Assembly: GCA_937928665.1 (NCBI GenBank)
Contig: CALFVM010000060.1
Location: forward strand, 1 to 9,633
From: an uncultured Candidatus Methylacidiphilales bacterium
Lineage (GTDB): Bacteria > Verrucomicrobiota > Verrucomicrobiia > Methylacidiphilales > CALFVM01
DNA length: 9,633 nt
Reading direction: 5' to 3'
Shown piece after piece: positions 5,464 through 9,633 of this stretch (within the stretch, counting starts at the first letter, position 1; the number at the start of each line of letters is the position of its first letter). The notes beneath the pieces are model-generated. The model did no database searches, had not been told where the DNA came from, and saw nothing but the letters and a program-made list of their open reading frames with translations. The translations under genes were made by a program, and so were the position numbers.

Positions 5464-8184
5464 GTGAGGTTCCGACCGCACTGGCCATCGACATGCCTCG
5501 CCCTCGGGCTGCTCCTTTGCGTCTTCACCATCGCTGTCCTCAGCTATTTTCCATGGAAGGCGGCCCGCCTCGAAGAAACCCGCCGCCGACTCAATCAGAC
5601 CGCGGGCAACATGGTCGAGGCCGTGAACCTTCGTTGGGGTGCCACCATCTCTCCGCAGGAGACGCAAAAAGCGGAGGCTCCCCTGGCCAAGGCCCTTTCG
5701 CTTACCCCGGGAATCCTCGGCATCTTCATCGTCGCCCATCAGGACGGTCAGGCTATCCTCCTTGCAGGCGTTGGCGATCTCCCGGACCAGATGCCGACTC
5801 AGCCCGATTACCTTGCTCCGGTGCCCCCCCTGGTAACCCCCGACGGGTTTTGGTTGGCTTCCGCTCCCGTCAGTCCGGAAACCGGTTCCAACGGAACCTA
5901 CCTTTGGGTTCTGGCCGATCCCAAGCCGTTTCAACCAGACGGGACTGCTGACGTCCGCTGGGCGGCCGTCATCCTGATGACCTCGATTGGCCTGGTCGCT
6001 TTCTGGTGGCTTCTCCGTTCCCTGACTGGCCCTCTCCCTCCCCTCCTGCGTCAGGCCCAATCCCATGCCGAAACGATCCTCATCACCGGTGCGATCCTGA
6101 TCGCCACTGTTTCCGCTGCTGCCCTGCTCAATCGCAACGCGGAGCGCCAACACCTCACAACGTTTATCGAGATCGCCGCTCCCATCGAACGCCGAATCAT
6201 CGAATCCGTCCTCGATGTCTCCACCGTCGGCACCGAAAGCCTGGCCGCCTTTTTCAAAGCGTCCGACGAGGTGGACGCGCAAGAGTTCGCCGCATTCAGC
6301 CACCACCTCACTCCCTATCCCGGAGTCGAGGCCTGGTTTTGGCTCACACCCGTGACGGAACAAACCCTCGCCCAAAAACTTGCCCGTATTCGATCCCGTG
6401 ACCATCACCCGGGTCTCCAACCCTGGCGTCTTGACCATGAGACACCACCCGGCCCTGGAGCCGTTCCGGAAGGTGCCCTCCTCGTTGAGTTCGTCGAGCC
6501 TCGCGACCAATATCTTCCCATTCTTGGATTTGTTTTTGAATCCGACAAAGCCTGGGCGGAGTTCGCCGCCCGCGCACTCGCCCGCAACGCTCCCACCGCC
6601 GGACTTTTTCCCCGGCTCGCCCACCGTCCGGAAGGCCCGCCCCGGCTGATCATTCTTCACCCCGCTGTGCTTCCCGACGGTGCTCTTCTTGGATGCGCCG
6701 GTGCTGTTGTTCGTCCCGACCACATCCTTCACAATGCCGTCAGCCGTGATTCCCGCGTGCGCATTGATTGGCTGGAAGCCGATGCGGATGGAAACCTCTC
6801 CCGGTTGGCGACTTCCGCCACTCAGCCCGAGGACGGTTCCCGGACGCCTCCCGTTTTCACCCGGACCTTCTTCGCCTTTGGGAACACCTACCTCCTCCGC
6901 ACCGCGGCAGGTCCCAGTTTTCCCACACGGCCCGACCAGTCGGCACCGCTTATCGTTTTCATCAGCGGAACTCTCCTCGCCTTCGGAGCCTGGAGAGTCT
7001 CTTCCGACGAAACACGCTTCCGTCATCACCTTCAGCAGATCGTCGCCGAACGCACTGCCGAACTTGAGGCCACGCAGGCCCGCTACGCCGATCTCGCCCG
7101 CCGGAACCGGACATTTGTTTGGGAAGTGGACGCCAATGGCCTCTATCAATTTCTCGATCCTGTGGTCGAACTTGTCCTCGGCTATCGTCCTGAGGAACTC
7201 GTCGGCAAAGTTCACCTTTGGGAACTCCACCCCGCGGAAGGCAAGGAACAACTCCGGGAGGATGTCTTTCGACATTTCCGGGAGAAAACGTCCGTCACCA
7301 ATTACGAAAATCGCGCCATCGCCAAAGACGGACGGGTTGTCTGGCTGAGTTCTTCCGGAGGCCCCCTGCTCGACGCCAACGATACCTTCATCGGTTATCG
7401 GGGCTGGGACACCGATATCAGCCGTGAAAAAGAAAGAGACCTCCTCGCCGCCCGCGCCCAGCGGCTGGAAAGCCTCGGCATTCTCGCCGGCGGCATCGCC
7501 CACGACCTGAACAATGCCCTCGGCCCCATCCTCATGTCCGCCGATCTCCTGCGGCTCGATGAAAACGATCCGGACAAAAAGCAGCTCCTTCGCACGATTC
7601 TCGATTCCGCCCGACGCGGTTCTGACATGGTCCGCCAGGTTCTCCTTTTTGCCCGGGGTTCCGAAGGTCAAAAAATCCCCCTCGATCCCCGCACCCTCTT
7701 AAGCGAGATCGTTCCTCTCATTCGGGATACCTTTCCAAAAAACATTACCATTGATCTCCATTCCCGGGCGGACCCGCCTCCATTCATCCTGGCCAACAGC
7801 ACCCAACTCTACCAGGTGCTCCTGAACTTGTGCATCAATGCCCGGGACGCCATGCCTTCCGGAGGCAACCTCCGCCTCTCCCTCCTGACCCAGCCCCCGC
7901 CCGTGCCCGGCCAGCGGACCGAAATCCATCTGGTCATTGAAGACACCGGGCAGGGGATGACTCCCGAGGTTCAGGCCCGAGCCTTTGACCCTTTTTTCAC
8001 CACCAAGGATGTCGGCCGCGGCACCGGCCTGGGCCTTTCCACCAGTCATACCATCATCCAGGACCACGGCGGTCGTATCCTGCTCGATTCCACGCCGGGC
8101 AAAGGCACCCGCTTTACCCTGATCCTGCCCGCCCTGCCCACGCCGACCGTGAACTCCGCTCATCACGACACCTCGTCCGGATGA
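5464..8184 (+). CDS. Membrane sensor histidine kinase (extracytoplasmic region, CHASE-like, PAS, HisKA, HATPase_c)
   Basis: This is a 906-residue hybrid-sensing but not hybrid-type kinase. TM1 is at about 9-29, followed by an extracytoplasmic stretch of some 135 residues with no recognised family. TM2 is about 166-186, and a short cytoplasmic connector (RSLTGPLPPLLRQAQ) precedes TM3 at about 203-222. A CHASE-like sensor spans about 225-480 and TM4 is about 495-511. A signalling helix (512-546), a PAS domain (about 548-659, ending DTDISREKERD), HisKA with phospho-acceptor H680 in GGIAHDLNN, and HATPase_c complete it. The ATPase domain has an N box with N792 (NARDAM), G1 DTGQGM (D827), F box FDPFFTTK and G2 GTGLGLS (from G853). 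The catalytic set is complete and there is no receiver domain. GTG at 5464 is chosen because an in-frame stop sits at 5458-5460 and TM1 follows at once. No response regulator lies nearby. Its stop overlaps the next gene (ATGA), implying the two products are made together. Signal unknown. Confidence 0.92.
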   Translation: MRFRPHWPSTCLALGLLLCVFTIAVLSYFPWKAARLEETRRRLNQTAGNMVEAVNLRWGATISPQETQKAEAPLAKALSLTPGILGIFIVAHQDGQAILLAGVGDLPDQMPTQPDYLAPVPPLVTPDGFWLASAPVSPETGSNGTYLWVLADPKPFQPDGTADVRWAAVILMTSIGLVAFWWLLRSLTGPLPPLLRQAQSHAETILITGAILIATVSAAALLNRNAERQHLTTFIEIAAPIERRIIESVLDVSTVGTESLAAFFKASDEVDAQEFAAFSHHLTPYPGVEAWFWLTPVTEQTLAQKLARIRSRDHHPGLQPWRLDHETPPGPGAVPEGALLVEFVEPRDQYLPILGFVFESDKAWAEFAARALARNAPTAGLFPRLAHRPEGPPRLIILHPAVLPDGALLGCAGAVVRPDHILHNAVSRDSRVRIDWLEADADGNLSRLATSATQPEDGSRTPPVFTRTFFAFGNTYLLRTAAGPSFPTRPDQSAPLIVFISGTLLAFGAWRVSSDETRFRHHLQQIVAERTAELEATQARYADLARRNRTFVWEVDANGLYQFLDPVVELVLGYRPEELVGKVHLWELHPAEGKEQLREDVFRHFREKTSVTNYENRAIAKDGRVVWLSSSGGPLLDANDTFIGYRGWDTDISREKERDLLAARAQRLESLGILAGGIAHDLNNALGPILMSADLLRLDENDPDKKQLLRTILDSARRGSDMVRQVLLFARGSEGQKIPLDPRTLLSEIVPLIRDTFPKNITIDLHSRADPPPFILANSTQLYQVLLNLCINARDAMPSGGNLRLSLLTQPPPVPGQRTEIHLVIEDTGQGMTPEVQARAFDPFFTTKDVGRGTGLGLSTSHTIIQDHGGRILLDSTPGKGTRFTLILPALPTPTVNSAHHDTSSG

Positions 8185-9095
8185 ATCCCACGCCCGCCTC
8201 CGGCGTCCAAGCCCCTATGGAAATATCGCCCGGCTCCGGACAATCCGGCCAAATCACCCTTCAATTCTCTCGCCGCTCCCTCATCGTTGCCGTTCTCATT
8301 TTTGCTGGCGCGATTGTGCCTCTGGCCCTCGGAACCGCCGCCCTTGGCGGTTACTTCGTCTGGACCCATTTCGATCACCAAAGCCGCCTGAACCAGGCCG
8401 CCGTCACCCACGCGGAAACCTTCGCCGCTGAGTTCCGCTCTTTCGATAGCCTCCTCTCCGCTGCCGAACTCCAAAAACGTGAACTTGATGCTGCCTTCTC
8501 CGCAGCCCAAGCCGCTTCCAAGGCCGGTGCCATCCCCGTCGAACGCCTCACTGCCGAAGCCGACACCCTCCGCGCCGCCGCCCGTCGCCTTGACCGCAGC
8601 ATCGCCGACCTGCCCGCCATTGAGCCCCGCCTCCGCGACCAATTTAACCTTCGCCCTGGCGACCGGTTTGTTTCCGCCACCGACGAAGCCACCCTTCGCA
8701 CGGTTCGCGATCGCATCGGCCAGCTCACCGCGAGCGTCGACCGCATCCCCGGCCAACTTGCCGCCGTTGTCGCCCGGCGCGATGAACTCATCTCCCAGGC
8801 CGCCGCAGAACAAAAGGCACTTGCTCAACGGAGAGCCGCCCAGCAACGGGCCGCCGCCCAAAAAGCCGCCGCCCAGCGGGCCTCGCCCGCCGCCACTGTC
8901 GTGCGGGAGGTCATCGTCGCCCGCCCGGCCCCTGTCTTCTCAGTCGGGTTCGGCACGTTCGGTCCGGGTTACGGCTACCGGCACCCCTATTATCAGCCGG
9001 TTTGGGGCCATTCCGGATACCGCCCCTATCGCTACCAACATTGTCCCCAGACCGGCACCCGGGTCGGGTTCGGCGTCGCGTTTTCCAGCCGTTAG
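8181..9095 (+). CDS. Unknown single-pass membrane protein with long helical region and Gly/Tyr-rich tail
   Basis: I do not recognise a family for this 304-residue protein. It has a polar N-terminus (1-32) ending in SRRS, then a strong hydrophobic segment (33-60). About 170 residues follow that are rich in Ala, Glu, Arg and Gln (65-235) and look like long helices or coiled coil. A low-complexity Ala/Gln/Arg stretch (about 208-235) and a tail rich in Gly, Tyr, Pro and His (about 252-290) with FGPGYGYRHPYYQP complete it. The arginines before the membrane segment suggest the N-terminus is inside and the bulk lies in the periplasm. Such layouts occur in envelope spacers and in methyl-accepting-like stalks, but nothing catalytic is visible. 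Its ATG overlaps the stop of the kinase gene (ATGA), so coupled synthesis is likely and a role as accessory or input partner of that kinase is plausible. A second ATG at 8217 (residue 13) could be the true start. The stop is 7 bases from that of the convergent glycosyltransferase gene. Confidence 0.8.
   Translation: MNPTPASGVQAPMEISPGSGQSGQITLQFSRRSLIVAVLIFAGAIVPLALGTAALGGYFVWTHFDHQSRLNQAAVTHAETFAAEFRSFDSLLSAAELQKRELDAAFSAAQAASKAGAIPVERLTAEADTLRAAARRLDRSIADLPAIEPRLRDQFNLRPGDRFVSATDEATLRTVRDRIGQLTASVDRIPGQLAAVVARRDELISQAAAEQKALAQRRAAQQRAAAQKAAAQRASPAATVVREVIVARPAPVFSVGFGTFGPGYGYRHPYYQPVWGHSGYRPYRYQHCPQTGTRVGFGVAFSSR
8835..8880 (+). repeat. Short imperfect in-gene repeats encoding an Ala/Gln/Arg stretch
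   Basis: The octamer GCCGCCCA occurs at 8835, 8853 and 8868, within units of 18 and 15 bases, in frame inside the unknown membrane protein. Spacing in multiples of three suggests growth by slippage that keeps the helical, charged-to-neutral pattern. It may also be simple Ala/Gln codon preference. Confidence 0.4.
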
Positions 9096-9102
9096 CCCAC
9101 CC

Positions 9103-9633
9103 TTAGAGCGATTCAAACAAACGTTCGTAGTCGTCCATCACCCGGTGCCAGCCAAACCTTTCCCGAACCCGATCCTGTGCCCGTCGCCCCAGCTCAGCAC
9201 ACCGCTCCGGATCGGCCACCAACCGGTCCAACACCGCCGCCAGGGCACCCGCCAGATCCGGCCCGCTAAAGGGCTCGCCCGCATCCCCGATGACCCACCG
9301 GGTCGCCGGCACATCCCGAAAGACCACGGCAGACCCAAACGCCATCTGATCTAACAAAACCAGCCGGGTCGCTTCAATCGCCGATGGCAGAACAAAGCAG
9401 AGTGCCCCTTGACTGATTTCTGTGTAACCCGGCCCGTAAATCCCGCCCGTAAAAATCACCTCCGGTGCCGCTAGCCCCTGCAAGGTCCTCAAATAGGCAG
9501 TCTCATAACCCGCATCCCCCACCATCACCAAAGGAAACCGGGTCCTCATCCGTCGATGCGCCTCCAGCAAAAGCTCGGCATCATTCTCCGGTGTTAGCCT
9601 TGAAATGAAGGCAATGTAACCCTTGGCTTTAAG
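9103..9633 (-). CDS. GT-B glycosyltransferase (GT4, DUF1972-like), C-terminal half; 5' end outside window
   Basis: The minus-strand frame is open to the window edge, giving 176 residues of the nucleotide-sugar-binding domain. A TTG at 9570 is not the true start, because homology continues upstream: GYIAFISRLTPENDAELLLE matches the YxxYVGRLVPEN-type block that opens the second Rossmann domain in DUF1972-associated glycosyltransferases. Further matches are LVMVGDAGYETAYLRTL, VIFTGGIYGPGYTEI, FVLPSAIEATRLVLLDQMAFG and VIGDAG, then a helical C-terminus (FGWHRVMDDYERLFESL). Relatives add rhamnose or other sugars during capsule, O-antigen or exopolysaccharide assembly, at the cytoplasmic membrane face. 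The usual E-x7-E donor-binding pair is E-x7-D here (E codon 9373-9375, D codon 9349-9351). It converges on the unknown membrane protein gene and belongs to a different transcription unit from the rest. Family assignment is good; the sugar is not known. Confidence 0.85.
   Translation of the reverse strand, partial: LKAKGYIAFISRLTPENDAELLLEAHRRMRTRFPLVMVGDAGYETAYLRTLQGLAAPEVIFTGGIYGPGYTEISQGALCFVLPSAIEATRLVLLDQMAFGSAVVFRDVPATRWVIGDAGEPFSGPDLAGALAAVLDRLVADPERCAELGRRAQDRVRERFGWHRVMDDYERLFESL

Noticed and set aside
5404..7671. Very long minus-strand open frame (755 codons) opposite the kinase gene
   Set aside because: The plus strand encodes an intact kinase with all motifs. The antisense product is Gly/Asp/Glu-rich with no recognisable domain, as expected where TTA, CTA and TCA codons are rare on the coding strand.
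9103..9570. Complete minus-strand gene starting at the TTG at 9570
   Set aside because: The frame stays open to the window edge and the extra 21 codons encode a conserved GT-B block, so the gene is truncated by the window, not short.

Overview
The window is a compact, high-GC bacterial chromosome segment. It has six genes on the plus strand and one on the minus strand, all closely packed or overlapping. No tRNA, rRNA, CRISPR array, insertion sequence or phage gene is visible. The set of families (a divergent GH116 glycosidase, a xylose-isomerase-fold enzyme, a CHASE-type sensor kinase, few clear Shine-Dalgarno sites) would fit a polysaccharide-using bacterium of the PVC group, such as Verrucomicrobiota. 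This placement is an inference from gene content and composition, and no marker gene here settles it.

Layout: (1) The left edge (to 961) holds the C-terminal part of a multi-pass PMT/ArnT-like membrane glycosyltransferase. (2) 1009-2046 is a class I xylose-isomerase-like enzyme. Every metal ligand can be placed against the Streptomyces enzyme, but one of them, the Asp245 equivalent, is His. (3) 2112-4610 is a divergent GH116 (GBA2-like) cytoplasmic beta-glycosidase with both catalytic acids in place. (4) 4607-5386 is MazG, overlapping the GH116 gene by ATGA. (5) 5464-8184 is a membrane histidine kinase with four predicted transmembrane segments, two extracytoplasmic regions (the second CHASE-like), PAS, HisKA and HATPase domains. 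It has no receiver domain and no response regulator beside it. (6) 8181-9095, overlapping the kinase by ATGA, is an unrecognised single-pass membrane protein with a long helical Ala/Gln/Arg-rich region and a Gly/Tyr/Pro-rich tail. (7) 9103-9633, on the minus strand and running off the right edge, is the C-terminal half of a GT-B glycosyltransferase resembling the DUF1972-associated family.

How they may work together: the isomerase and GH116 genes look like an intracellular pair that releases a sugar from a beta-glycoside and then isomerises it. MazG is a housekeeping NTP pyrophosphohydrolase that appears to share their transcript. The kinase and the coiled-coil membrane protein form a second, translationally coupled pair, which is the best candidate here for something undescribed. 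The + strand is richer in C than G in the lines counted, in the plus-strand genes and also across the convergent boundary into the minus-strand gene. This suggests a replication-strand skew as well as codon preference.
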